64,000 nucleotides of DNA from Ancylobacter polymorphus (GCF_030813495.1 NZ_JAUSUI010000010.1:1-64000); one strand, 5' to 3'. Counted from the first letter of the stretch, positions 8,547 to 16,353 are shown. The notes: a model not told the origin generated them from the sequence alone. Translations and numbers: made by a program.

Positions 8547-8616
8547 CCTTGCCTTCCTGACCCCATCATGCGGCGACCCTGCGTCGACCGCGAAGAGAAG
8601 CGAGTGACCCACGGGG
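8546..8616. repeat. IS110-family element end, partial copy
   Basis: About 70 bases here match 43434-43506 with few differences, including CCTGACCCCATCATGC and CCGCGAAGAGAAGCGAGTGA. The second copy lies beyond an IS110 transposase remnant, so this is the outer end of the same or a sister element. It replaces the 5' half of the hydroxylase gene. Only the end is present here, with no transposase. Confidence 0.65.
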
Positions 8617-8696
8617 CGACGCGATCCAAGACATCATCGCCGCCGTCAAGCGTGGGCACCAAGTGTTAGATTCCATCCACTAGGCTACCTGATCGT

Positions 8697-8903
8697 GCTT
8701 CGGTCGAGGAGGCTTTGGCTGCGCTGCCCGCCGGCTTGGACGAAGGCGCGCTTGCCGAAGAGCTGACGCAAGCCTTTCCGGGCTTTTCCTTCTCGGCCGC
8801 CAGCATCGACGATCCCTATTGGCGCGACACCCGGTCGGTCCTCGCGCCGGACGGCACCCGCATTGCCCGAGCTCCGACCGTGGATGACGGCGCAGATGGA
8901 GCC
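8697..8903 (+). pseudogene. 5' fragment of a homologue of the unknown gene at 44626-45717
   Basis: The plus strand reads SVEEALAALPAGLDEGALAE, then FPGFSFSAASIDDPYWRDTR and SVLAPDGTRIA, nearly the same as residues 17-70 of the 363-residue protein encoded at 44626-45717. An extra C near 8867 shifts the frame, after which ELRPWMTAQME, again matching, is read in the next frame. Homology ends at about 8900, where the IS630 N-terminal remnant begins. So a second copy of that unknown gene once existed and was cut by an insertion sequence. Confidence 0.7.
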
Positions 8904-9153
8904 GGGGTGGAGGCCCCTTCGAGCGAATGTCGCGCAGTCCGTCGGGCCCCTGTTGGTTGAAGCGATGGACCCAATCGCGCAGGGTCTGGCGATCCATCCC
9001 ACCGATCCGCGCCGCCTGCTCGCGGTCCATCCCGTCGAGCACCGCCGCCAGCGACAACAACCGTCGGCTCTGATTGGCGTGCTTCGATGCCGCAGCGAGC
9101 CGCCGCAGGTCCAAAGCCGAGTAGTCCGTCCGAAGCTTCACCGCAGCGGCCAT
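8901..9153 (-). pseudogene. IS630-family transposase, N-terminal part
   Basis: Starting at the ATG 9153, the minus strand encodes LRTDYSALDLRRLAAASKHA, RLLSLAAVLDGMDREQAARI and DRQTLRDWVHRFNQQGPDGL, the helix-turn-helix N-terminus of an IS630-family transposase. Homology ends at about GPPPRL near 8901, where the frame runs into unrelated sequence. The missing catalytic part is of the same type as the piece at 98-676, and both have the same terminal repeat next to them. The two are probably halves of one element type separated by rearrangement. Confidence 0.75.
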
Positions 9154-9225
9154 GGCGCGAATCCTCCCCGCGCCATGGAATCAGCGATCCGACCCCCCGA
9201 AAAGCCCGGAAGAGTCAGCCGCCGT

Positions 9226-9236
9226 GGCCGTTGGTA
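9226..9236 (-). repeat. IS630 terminal inverted repeat, upstream end
   Basis: GGCCGTTGGTA, identical to 678-688, lies 72 bases beyond the start of the IS630 N-terminal remnant and is followed by TT rather than the TA seen there. The binding-protein gene ends 39 bases further on, so the element sits directly downstream of that gene. Confidence 0.6.
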
Positions 9237-9274
9237 TTACGCTTCAACTCGGCTTCTTCCCCGTGAATTGCCTG

Positions 9275-10234
9275 TCACCGCGGAGGGATTTGGATGAGTT
9301 GGCGAATCTGGCCCGCATCCAGCGCGGCGGTGATGTATTTTTGCGAAACGGCATCTTCGATCAGCTGATCGATGCCATGGATCACATCGGGATCGAGTAC
9401 CGATTTGGGGAAGAATTGTTTGCGAATCCGCCGGGCATCGTCAATGCTGATGTGAGCGAATTCAGCGTAAATCTTCAATGCGTCATCGCTCTCATACATC
9501 CAGTCGATGGTCTCACGATAAGCAGATGCGAATCTCTCGATCTGATTCCTTTTTGCCAAGAGCGCGGGGAGATTTGCGATATTCACCCGACTGGTCCGTT
9601 CCTTCACTCCTCGAGCATCGTCACCCGTGAGAAGGATACGGATCTCCTTTCTATCGAGTTGTGCCAGACCAAAGGGCGGGGCGCTCCATCCCACGGCAAT
9701 CTGGCCTGAGAGGACTTGCGTTAGGGTGGCGGCCGCGCCGCCGGTCGCGACGGGTGTCGCCTTGAGGATACCGGTTTTGGTGAGCTCCATGACGACAGAA
9801 TGGGAAGAGGAGCCGTTTGCCGAGTAGGCGATGGTCTTGCCATTGATGTCGGCGAGCGATCTGATCGGAGAATCTGTTCTGACATACCAGAACAGATCGG
9901 CGGCCCCGGTTTGCTCGTTGCCAATGATGCGCACCGGAGCTCCTTTCGAAAAGGCGCCGAGCACGGCCATCACACCAATGGCCGTGCCCACATCGGCACT
10001 GCCAGACAGCACCGCTTGCAGCGTCTCACCGCCGCCATACGACCAGATGACGTTCACATCAAGAGCGTGTTTTTTGAAGATTCCGGCTCTCTGCGCTAGC
10101 TCGGCTACAGATGTGTCCCAGTTCCCCTGTTGGGTTGAGGCAACCGTCAATCTCCCGATTTGAGCCGCGGCAGGGCGGCCAATAGCGGCGCTCGCTATGA
10201 GAGCGCCACCAAGCATCTGCCGTCTATTGAGCAT
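9275..10234 (-). CDS. ABC transporter substrate-binding protein (NMT1/SsuA-like), Tat-type signal
   Basis: A periplasmic solute-binding protein of 319 residues from the nitrate/sulfonate/taurine-type ABC importer group. Start at MLNRRQMLGG rather than the in-frame ATG 15 bases upstream, which sits in the GGGAGGACC ribosome-binding site. NRRQMLGG followed by an Ala-rich stretch to AAAQ looks like a Tat signal. The body shares many blocks with the binding protein at 33667 (QGNWDTSVAE, AVLSGSADVG, SGQIAVGWSAPPFGLAQLDR and the ending RQLIQIPPR), so the two are paralogues with probably similar ligands. No permease or ATPase gene adjoins it. It is the last gene of the amidohydrolase/Rieske group on this strand. 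Confidence 0.85.
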   Translation of the reverse strand: MLNRRQMLGGALIASAAIGRPAAAQIGRLTVASTQQGNWDTSVAELAQRAGIFKKHALDVNVIWSYGGGETLQAVLSGSADVGTAIGVMAVLGAFSKGAPVRIIGNEQTGAADLFWYVRTDSPIRSLADINGKTIAYSANGSSSHSVVMELTKTGILKATPVATGGAAATLTQVLSGQIAVGWSAPPFGLAQLDRKEIRILLTGDDARGVKERTSRVNIANLPALLAKRNQIERFASAYRETIDWMYESDDALKIYAEFAHISIDDARRIRKQFFPKSVLDPDVIHGIDQLIEDAVSQKYITAALDAGQIRQLIQIPPR

Positions 10235-10324
10235 ATATGGTCCTCCCATGGACTTTGATTTTAGTTAGAATTCAATTTAGTTTTTGATATTGCATCACGA
10301 TATAAGGGCTTGGATTTGAGCAAT

Positions 10325-11575
10325 CTATTTTGCGACGACAGGTTCCGCGCTCCGGCTTTTGGCGGGGAAACGGTGGGAAATGTCGATGTTGAATATCTTC
10401 TGGGCGGTTCCGCCGAGAATGTTCTTTTTAGCTTCAGTGGTAAGAAACGGCAGATCCCAGATGGTGCTGGGTAGGTCCATGTCCCAATGAGGGTAGTCGG
10501 ACGCATAGAGGAGCTGCGTCGGCGCATTGATCATCTTCATGGTTAATTCGAGCGCTTCCCCATTACTAACCATTTCCATGGGCTGCGTCGTATAAAACAT
10601 CTCTCGCATGTATTCACTCGGAAGCTTCCTGAGCGCCGGCGCTTCAGAGGTACGCATGCGAAAGTCGTGATCTAATCGCTGCATCAACCAAGGAATCCAG
10701 GAGAGGCCGGACTCGATCCATATGACATTGAGTTTAGGAAAGCGTTCAGGAAGCCCGTTGATCACCCAGTTCGAGCAATGCACTGCATTGAAGAATGTAA
10801 AACCAAGAGCATGTGCGGTCAGGAAGCGATTACATTGAGAAATGATCTGATCGCTCCAGTGATATGATGCGTGAAAGGCGATCGGTACACCAAGTTCTTC
10901 GATAAGGGCGTAGGTTTTCATATATGCATTGTCATGAACTGGCTTGTACCGCGTGGATACTACCATGAAACCTGCGACGCCCTTCTTGCCGGCATGCTCT
11001 TTTACCACTGCATAAGTAGCTTCCGGATCGTTGAAGGGAAGGTACAGCATTGTTACGAGCCGCGGATTGGACGGTAAAAGAACCTCTGTCATCCACCGAT
11101 TGTATGCGCGCGCCATGAGGACTTCGACTTCGACCTGGGGGTGCAACCCGAGCAAAAGCATCGGTGTCGGAAACAGGCAGGCATAGTCGACGCTGAATGC
11201 GTCCATCCACTTGTGGGCCTGCTTTGCATCGCGCTCCGCTCCGGTCAATCCGAGGCGGCTTCCTTCACCTTTTCGCTCAAGATAGCGCGTCACGCGCCCT
11301 CCAACATCCTGATATCCCGGCTGATCAAAAAAAACGGCGCTGGCACCGCGGTAACGATAAGTGTTCAGCGCTACCTGCCGAAAGGCAGGATCATCAATCA
11401 TCTGTAAAATTGGTTCAAGGTTGTCGGTTTCATAGTGATGGCAATCTGCATCAACAATTAATATGTCGTCGAGTCCCCGCTCGATAGCCTGTTGCCGCGC
11501 GTTGGCAAGATGTAGGCTCGTGTCGAATGTTGGCGTATTAAGATCATATTTGGGATCGCTTGACTGAAAGCGCAT
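10325..11575 (-). CDS. Amidohydrolase family protein (ACMSD/decarboxylase-like, PF04909)
   Basis: A TIM-barrel metal-dependent hydrolase or decarboxylase of about 416 residues. The D-x-H-like metal motif is ILIVDADCHHYE (about residue 40), further ligands are likely in PIAFHASYHWSDQ (about 235), and the C-terminal Asp is in LLYASDYPHWD (about 360). This arrangement is that of the aminocarboxymuconate-semialdehyde decarboxylase group, which includes several aromatic acid decarboxylases. The start at MRFQSSDPK is favoured by GAAGGG about 9 bases upstream and by avoiding overlap with the preceding gene. Transcribed with the 106-residue protein and the Rieske ferredoxin; a decarboxylase or ring-opening hydrolase in an aromatic pathway is the likely role, but the substrate is unknown. 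Confidence 0.75.
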   Translation of the reverse strand: MRFQSSDPKYDLNTPTFDTSLHLANARQQAIERGLDDILIVDADCHHYETDNLEPILQMIDDPAFRQVALNTYRYRGASAVFFDQPGYQDVGGRVTRYLERKGEGSRLGLTGAERDAKQAHKWMDAFSVDYACLFPTPMLLLGLHPQVEVEVLMARAYNRWMTEVLLPSNPRLVTMLYLPFNDPEATYAVVKEHAGKKGVAGFMVVSTRYKPVHDNAYMKTYALIEELGVPIAFHASYHWSDQIISQCNRFLTAHALGFTFFNAVHCSNWVINGLPERFPKLNVIWIESGLSWIPWLMQRLDHDFRMRTSEAPALRKLPSEYMREMFYTTQPMEMVSNGEALELTMKMINAPTQLLYASDYPHWDMDLPSTIWDLPFLTTEAKKNILGGTAQKIFNIDISHRFPAKSRSAEPVVAK

Positions 11576-11595
11576 GTCCAATAACCCTTCGAAGC

Positions 11596-11916
11596 CTATT
11601 TTATGCCGGAGAATGACTGCCACATGCCAAGCTCAAATAGCTCAACATTAGCCGCCTTCAACAGCATTGTTGTTGTGATGAGAACATTTGTGGCGCTGAG
11701 CGACGGATCTACATAAGGTAAGGCCCGGCTGCCACGCTCAAATTTCCTTGCATACATCTTGATGATGTGCACGAAAGCCGCTTGTAATTCCTCATCGGAC
11801 ATGACCGCCGATCCGTCATCAACGTTGACCTCCAGATTCAGCTCGGAGAGCCTGTCGAGGCCGGCGTAAGGCGATGCTTGCGGGGCATCCGAAGGCCGAT
11901 CGTCAGACGACAACAT
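11596..11916 (-). CDS. Unknown 106-residue protein between Rieske and amidohydrolase genes
   Basis: I do not recognise this protein. From MLSSDDRPSD it has an acidic, Pro-rich start, then MSDEELQAAFVHIIKMYARK, a helical basic stretch, and a helical C-terminus TTTMLLKAANVELFELGMWQ. There is no signal peptide and no Cys-rich motif. A GGAG six bases before the chosen ATG supports the start; another ATG lies 12 bases upstream. Its 5' end overlaps the 3' end of the Rieske gene by 14 bases, and the amidohydrolase start follows 20 bases after its stop, so the three are one operon. It might be a small accessory subunit of the encoded enzyme system. Confidence 0.65.
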   Translation of the reverse strand: MLSSDDRPSDAPQASPYAGLDRLSELNLEVNVDDGSAVMSDEELQAAFVHIIKMYARKFERGSRALPYVDPSLSATNVLITTTMLLKAANVELFELGMWQSFSGIK

Positions 11917-12265
11917 AGATTGCTCCATCCCGCTCCTGGACAGGAAATACACGCAGCGACTTCGCTCCATCGCCGGCGCAGCGCCCCGTTTCGATGAGGA
12001 ATTCCCAACCATGCCAAGGGCAAACCAAGTGGAGATCATCGGTGTAGCGCATGCCCCGGTATTCGTGGCCTGCCCCGATAATTTCCTCGACCCGATGGAT
12101 CATCATGCCTTCGCAGACGGGCCCACCCTGATGCGGACAAACATTCAATATGGCTCTTAGGCGACCATTCGCTCGCAGCACTCCAATTTCGAGGCCACCA
12201 TGCTTTATGAGCTTACGCTCGCCTTCTCCCAATTCACTTGACTTCGCCACATACAATTCTTCCAT
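11903..12265 (-). CDS. Rieske [2Fe-2S] ferredoxin
   Basis: A soluble Rieske protein of 120 residues. The cluster ligands are Cys43 and His45 in CPHQGGP and Cys82 and His85 in CPWHGWEF, as in ferredoxins that feed ring-hydroxylating oxygenases. The insert between the two ligand pairs is longer than in BphF-type ferredoxins and more like that in small Rieske proteins found beside oxygenases or amidohydrolases. It is the first gene of the operon and faces the divergent LysR gene. No oxygenase catalytic subunit lies next to it, so its electron acceptor is not evident from the sequence. Confidence 0.85.
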   Translation of the reverse strand: MEELYVAKSSELGEGERKLIKHGGLEIGVLRANGRLRAILNVCPHQGGPVCEGMMIHRVEEIIGAGHEYRGMRYTDDLHLVCPWHGWEFLIETGRCAGDGAKSLRVFPVQERDGAIYVVV

Positions 12266-12301
12266 CTCGTTTCACCAGCCTGCGACAGTTTTACTTATAT
12301 T

Positions 12302-12312
12302 GGTGTAACACC
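12302..12312. promoter_or_regulatory. Candidate LysR operator in the divergent promoter region
   Basis: GGTGTAACACC is a palindrome (GGTGT, one central base, ACACC) lying 36 bases before the Rieske start and 148 bases before the LysR start. A second weak inverted repeat, ATAAG-5-CTTAT, lies at about 12384-12398. Divergent LysR promoters usually hold such sites, but no experimental motif supports this one. Confidence 0.4.
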
Positions 12313-12442
12313 GGTTGATACTTCTTCTAAGAAAACTATCAGCGGCCGAGATCGCGGCAAAACAACGAATTCTTGCCCCGACATAAGGAAAACTTATATA
12401 CGGAATTGGGCGCGCCGCCGTGGGCGAGACACTGATGGCCGT

Positions 12443-12452
12443 GGGGGGGGGG
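12443..12452 (+). repeat. Run of ten G in the ribosome-binding region of the LysR gene
   Basis: Ten consecutive G residues end 7 bases before the ATG at 12460. They take the place of a normal Shine-Dalgarno sequence, so the tract itself must pair with 16S rRNA or the gene is poorly translated. Such tracts are prone to slippage and to sequencing error. Confidence 0.8.
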
Positions 12453-12459
12453 AACCAGT

Positions 12460-13356
12460 ATGCGGACTTTAGTACCATCAATCAGCGCGTTGCGCGCATT
12501 CGAAGCGACAGCGCGCCATGGCAGCTTCACGCGCGCCGCCGCCGAGCTCAACGTAACCCAGGCCGCGACGAGTCAGCAGGTTAAAGGATTAGAGAGCTAT
12601 CTCGGAGTTACGCTGTTTATCCGATCCGGCAATGGCCTTATTCTGACCGATGCGGCGCAAAGATATCTTGTATCAGTCAGGAGCGCGATTGAACTTTTAG
12701 CGCAAAGCACAGAAGACCTCGTGCAGAGCGAAAACGATCATGTTCTTACGGTAAATTCCTTGGCGACCTTTACGTTTCGCATGCTTCTACCACATCTTGC
12801 GGACTTCAGGGCTCGTCATCCGGATATCGGACTTCGCGTGTCAGCAAGCGTGTCGCACGAGGAATTTGATCGTAAACCTCACGACGCGGCCATTAGGCTC
12901 GGTTATGGAGACTATCCTGGAATGCGCGTGGACCCGTTGTTCGAGGATCGAGTATTTCCAGTCTGCAGCCCCGTGCTTCTCGCCCGCTGGGGTGGGCTGA
13001 GCCATCCGGAGCAGCTTGCACGCCATGTTCTGCTCCGCAGCGGGTTCTCGTTTCTCCTCGCAGATGCGTGGCCGGCGTGGCTTCGTGCCGCTGGCGTTGC
13101 TCATATCCCCTTGAAGAACGAATTGGCGTTCGAGTTCGCGTTCGCCGCTCTGGATGCCGCGAACCAAGGGCTCGGCATAGCATTGGGACGCGGGCCATTT
13201 GTCCAGTGCGATTTGGCGGAAGGCCGCCTTATCAAGCCGTTCGATATCGAGGTATCGACGGGGCGAGCCTACTATTTGACCTCTCCAATCGAGGTCGCAA
13301 ATCGGCCGAAAGTAAAGCTGTTCCGTGAGTGGTTGCTGGAACGAGTTACCAGTTGA
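12460..13356 (+). CDS. LysR-family transcriptional regulator (GcvA-like)
   Basis: A 298-residue LysR-type regulator. The N-terminal helix-turn-helix reads FEATARHGSFTRAAAELNVT and QAATSQQVKGLESYLGVTLF (about residues 13-55), followed by a two-lobed effector-binding domain. The pattern SISALRAFEATARHGSFTRAA resembles the GcvA/AmpR subgroup. It is transcribed away from the Rieske-amidohydrolase operon, 194 bases from its start, and is the natural candidate regulator of that operon. The G10 tract just before the start codon may affect translation. Its ligand is unknown. Confidence 0.85.
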   Translation: MRTLVPSISALRAFEATARHGSFTRAAAELNVTQAATSQQVKGLESYLGVTLFIRSGNGLILTDAAQRYLVSVRSAIELLAQSTEDLVQSENDHVLTVNSLATFTFRMLLPHLADFRARHPDIGLRVSASVSHEEFDRKPHDAAIRLGYGDYPGMRVDPLFEDRVFPVCSPVLLARWGGLSHPEQLARHVLLRSGFSFLLADAWPAWLRAAGVAHIPLKNELAFEFAFAALDAANQGLGIALGRGPFVQCDLAEGRLIKPFDIEVSTGRAYYLTSPIEVANRPKVKLFREWLLERVTS

Positions 13357-13402
13357 CGATCCCGGCTATCTGGCGGTCTGACAGGCGCAAGGCGTGTGAC
13401 CT

Positions 13403-13506
13403 ATAGCGCTTCTGAGCGAAGTGGGTGTCGGTCGCGTGAGGAAAACGCGCCAAGCCAAAAAGTTGGAGCATTTCGGCGTTTCCGCGAAACGATGAAATGC
13501 TCTAGC
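13403..13506. repeat. Rhizobiales-type intergenic palindromic repeat
   Basis: The gap 13357-13764 holds no convincing gene. Its main feature is a repeat with GAGCGAAGTGGGTGTCGGT, then GAGGAAAACGCG, followed by a long hairpin: GAGCATTTC pairs with GAAATGCTC, and inside it GTTTC-CGC-GAAAC. I know near-identical units (GAGCGAAGTGG..CCGGTTCGCGTGAAGAAAACGCG) as a frequent intergenic element in Rhizobiales genomes. A small frame on the plus strand beyond it (about 13616-13861) has no support. Confidence 0.6.
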
Positions 13507-13764
13507 GGCCAGGGCGCTGTCGGCCAGTCGCCACCGATTCGCCAAGGCGATTGGTGATCGAGGCGACCAGCATGGATCATCTGCACGGCGGCGAGCCTGT
13601 TATTGTGTAGCGCTTTTGGCGCATCGGGTATTGAAGTACGTCGCTGTAAGGAGGCGTTCGGGCCGTGGCGAGATGGTTTGCCGAGGCAGAAGGCGACTGA
13701 TGCGAAACGGACTGGCTCTCCGACAGACCGGCTATCCGTTGGGATGGTTCGTAGACGGCGTGCG

Positions 13765-13971
13765 TTACCGGTTGCTTGCAGGCTCCTCGGGCGGTGGATT
13801 GTTCGCCGCGGCCGAGAGAATCGCGATCGTGTCCTGCTCGGCAGCGGCCGCACTCTTGTAGCGTGGTGTGGTCGTCACCAACGGCCGGTCAGCATCAGCG
13901 GGATAGTAGATTTCGAGCGCGTAGCGCCCGGAGGCCTGGTCCTCGACCGGTTCGATACGGATTACGGGCAT
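13765..13971 (-). CDS. Small conserved-looking hypothetical protein, 68 residues
   Basis: A short acidic protein, MPVIRIEPVEDQASGRYALE and on to a C-terminus ending PPEEPASNR. AAGGAG six bases before the ATG is a strong ribosome-binding site, and the sequence has a plausible beta-strand start and an Ala-rich helix (SAAAAEQDTIAILSAAA). No signal peptide or known motif. It stands alone between the LysR gene and the dihydrodiol dehydrogenase gene, about 77 bases downstream of the latter's stop on the same strand. I cannot assign a function. Confidence 0.55.
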   Translation of the reverse strand: MPVIRIEPVEDQASGRYALEIYYPADADRPLVTTTPRYKSAAAAEQDTIAILSAAANNPPPEEPASNR

Positions 13972-14048
13972 GACGTCTCCTTTGGGTGGGAGGGATACGA
14001 TAGTCGCAGGCTAGACTAAACTCTGATGCCAAGAGTACGTATTGAGGT

Positions 14049-15269
14049 TTACAGCCCGCCGCCAAGAACCGGGCCACGTGCTCGCTGATGGGCGAGCACC
14101 GTCTCGTTGCCGGACCTCGCAGATTCCAGAATCCCGAGGCAAATCTCCAGCGTCGCCATTCCCCACTCGCCCGAATGCAGCGGTGGTACGTTTTTCCTGA
14201 CGGCGGCATAGAGTTCGTCGATCACTTCCGCCCTTGGCACCGCGGGCTGGGGCAGCGGTTCGAGCCAGCGCTTGTCGTCGGCATAAATCATCACGCCGTC
14301 AGCCATCGGCCGCAAATCCGCCTTCTCGCACGACACGATAATGTGCCCGAAATGATTGTGCGCCGCCGGCCTCGCGAATGAGCCGATCGCGCTCGGCGCG
14401 ATTCCGTACGCACGGGTGTTCTTCAGCGCGGCCTCCTCCTCCGGCGTCGAGACTTTCGCGAGCGCACGCCGCGCCGCGCCATAGCTCTCGGGATTGCGCT
14501 TCCGTCCCATTTCGCCAAACCAGTTGAGCGCCTCGTCGCTGTCATAACGCCCATAGCCGCTATAGGTGAGGGTCGCACTCGCACCCTCGTCGAAGGTCAG
14601 GAAGGCCTGGTAGGCGCCCTCGGTCGGCCTCGATGGGTCGAAGCGCCCGGTCACTGCGCGCACCGACCGGGCGGCGGACGCCGCCAGCAGCCTGACCACA
14701 TCAACCTGATGCGCCGCCTGGCTGAACACCACGCCTCCGCCCTGCGAGGTGTCCAATTCCTCCGGCCGTCGGGGTCGGTACAGGAAATCGGTGTAGTTCG
14801 CCGCTGTGATCATGCGCGGCCGTCCGAACGATCCGGAACGGATGAGCATTGCCGTTCGAAGATACGGTGCGTCGAAGGAGTGGCTGTGCCCCACCATCAG
14901 GTGCACCGCGTTGCGGCGCGCGGCATCGATCATCGCCTGGCAGTCCTCGATGGTCAGCGCCATCGGCTTCTCGACCAGAATATGTTTCCCGGCCTGCGCC
15001 GCGAGCCGGACATGCTCGACATGGAACTGGTGAGGCGAGGCAATATAGAGCGCCTCGACCCTCTCGTCGGCGCACAGCTGCTCCAACGAAGCGTAGGCGC
15101 GGGCGGGAAGGTGCGGACGGGAGAAGTCAGCCTCGAACTGCCGGCGCGCTTCCTCCCGGGGATCGCTGGCGCCGACAAGGCGTACGAGCGGATGCTGCGC
15201 CAGCGTCGGCAGCATGAGCATGAAAGCGCGTCCGAGACCGACGACGCCCAATCGCAACGGATCTGTCAT
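14049..15269 (-). CDS. Phthalate 4,5-cis-dihydrodiol dehydrogenase (Gfo/Idh/MocA family)
   Basis: An NAD(P)-dependent dehydrogenase of 406 residues that would oxidise cis-4,5-dihydrodiol phthalate to 4,5-dihydroxyphthalate. The Rossmann start [20 protein letters not shown], the LVEKPMAL motif with the conserved Lys (about residue 100) and the [11 protein letters not shown] and [20 protein letters not shown] blocks match what I recall of Pht4/OphB from Pseudomonas and Burkholderia phthalate operons. It follows the phthalate dioxygenase reductase gene after 9 bases on the same strand, while the oxygenase subunit is divergent. Context and sequence agree; exact substrate specificity (ortho-phthalate or a substituted analogue) is inferred. 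Confidence 0.87.
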   Translation of the reverse strand: MTDPLRLGVVGLGRAFMLMLPTLAQHPLVRLVGASDPREEARRQFEADFSRPHLPARAYASLEQLCADERVEALYIASPHQFHVEHVRLAAQAGKHILVEKPMALTIEDCQAMIDAARRNAVHLMVGHSHSFDAPYLRTAMLIRSGSFGRPRMITAANYTDFLYRPRRPEELDTSQGGGVVFSQAAHQVDVVRLLAASAARSVRAVTGRFDPSRPTEGAYQAFLTFDEGASATLTYSGYGRYDSDEALNWFGEMGRKRNPESYGAARRALAKVSTPEEEAALKNTRAYGIAPSAIGSFARPAAHNHFGHIIVSCEKADLRPMADGVMIYADDKRWLEPLPQPAVPRAEVIDELYAAVRKNVPPLHSGEWGMATLEICLGILESARSGNETVLAHQRARGPVLGGGL

Positions 15270-15278
15270 GGCGGTCTC

Positions 15279-16238
15279 CTAGAGATCGAGCACGAGCTCG
15301 GCCGACTTGGCACGAGACACGCAGATCATGATGTTGCGGGCGCGCTCATGATCGGAAAGCGCGAGATCGCGGTGATCGGCCTCGCCTTCCACGAGTCTGG
15401 TCCGGCACGTACCGCAGGTGCCGCTTTCGCAGGAGCTGGGCAGCGTCTTGCCGGCCTCGCGCAGCACCTCGAGGATCGACTTGTCGACGGGCACCTCGTA
15501 GCTCTCGCCGCTCTTCGCCAGGCGCACCACAAAAGGGGTGTTGTCCTCCGGCCGAGCCTTGGCCGCGCCGAAGTCCTCAAAGTGGACGGCCGCCGACGAC
15601 CAGTGCCCGGTCATATCGCGCACAGCCTCCATCAGGCCGCGCGGTCCGCAGCAATAGAGGTGCGCCCCTTTCGGCTCCTCGAGCACCGGCCAGAGATCAT
15701 AGGCCTTCTCGGGATCGCCGCAATCGTGATGGATGACCACCTTGCCGCGAAACGCGGGATCGCTGAACTCCTCACGGAACGCCATCATCGCCGGCGTGCG
15801 CGTGAAATAATAGAGCTTGAACGGCTTCCCCTTGGTAGCGATCAGATGCTTGATCATCGCCCGGATCGGGGTGATGCCGATGCCTCCCGCGATGAAAATG
15901 TAGCTCGACGGGCCGCTCTTCAGCTCGAAGTCGTTGCGTGGCGGCGTGACGGCGAGCTCGTCACCTTCCTTGGTCTGATCGATCAGGCTGACGGAACCGC
16001 CGCGGCCCCCGCGGTCCTTCTTGACGGCGATCATATAGCGATCGGTTTCATCGGGGTCATTGCACAGCGAGTATTTCCTGATCTCGCCGGTGGGCACCCG
16101 CACACTGAGATGCGCCCCTGGGGTGAAGGCGGGTAAGGGGCCTCCATCGGGTGCTCTCAACTCGAACAGGCAGATGTCCTCCGCAACCGGCTCCTTGGCA
16201 CTGATCCTCACCGTAAGCGTTTGATTTTCTTCTGTCAT
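15279..16238 (-). CDS. Phthalate dioxygenase reductase (FMN, plant-type [2Fe-2S])
   Basis: A 319-residue electron-transfer flavoprotein that passes electrons from NADH to the Rieske oxygenase. Domain order is that of phthalate dioxygenase reductase: an FMN-binding barrel with RKYSLCNDPDE (about residues 53-63), an NAD domain with GGIGITPIRAM (about 118), and a C-terminal plant-type ferredoxin domain with CESGTCGTCRTR and a last Cys in MICVSRAK. This class uses FMN and a C-terminal cluster, unlike reductases with an N-terminal ferredoxin. Divergent from the oxygenase gene across a 115-base gap containing a perfect palindrome. Confidence 0.9.
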   Translation of the reverse strand: MTEENQTLTVRISAKEPVAEDICLFELRAPDGGPLPAFTPGAHLSVRVPTGEIRKYSLCNDPDETDRYMIAVKKDRGGRGGSVSLIDQTKEGDELAVTPPRNDFELKSGPSSYIFIAGGIGITPIRAMIKHLIATKGKPFKLYYFTRTPAMMAFREEFSDPAFRGKVVIHHDCGDPEKAYDLWPVLEEPKGAHLYCCGPRGLMEAVRDMTGHWSSAAVHFEDFGAAKARPEDNTPFVVRLAKSGESYEVPVDKSILEVLREAGKTLPSSCESGTCGTCRTRLVEGEADHRDLALSDHERARNIMICVSRAKSAELVLDL

Positions 16239-16290
16239 ATCGTCGTCCGCCCGCTTCCCTCGACAAGGGCTTGAAACCAGAATAATCTAA

Positions 16291-16308
16291 TACTTAGATA
16301 TCTAAGTA
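16291..16308. promoter_or_regulatory. 18-base perfect palindrome between phthalate dioxygenase genes
   Basis: TACTTAGATATCTAAGTA is perfectly self-complementary and lies in the middle of the 115-base divergent promoter region of the reductase/dehydrogenase and oxygenase/aldehyde dehydrogenase operons. It is AT-rich in a GC-rich setting. Length and symmetry suit a MarR-type dimer such as the one encoded at 21212-21718, but a LysR or IclR regulator is also possible. Confidence 0.6.
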
Positions 16309-16353
16309 ATATGCGGCTGGCTAGCCCCAACCGCGCAACTGGAGGAACCACCC

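Noticed and set aside
13616-13861. An 81-codon plus-strand gene (with a QTGYPLGWFVDGVRYRLL stretch)
   Set aside because: It overlaps the minus-strand 68-residue gene, which has a strong ribosome-binding site; no homology seen.
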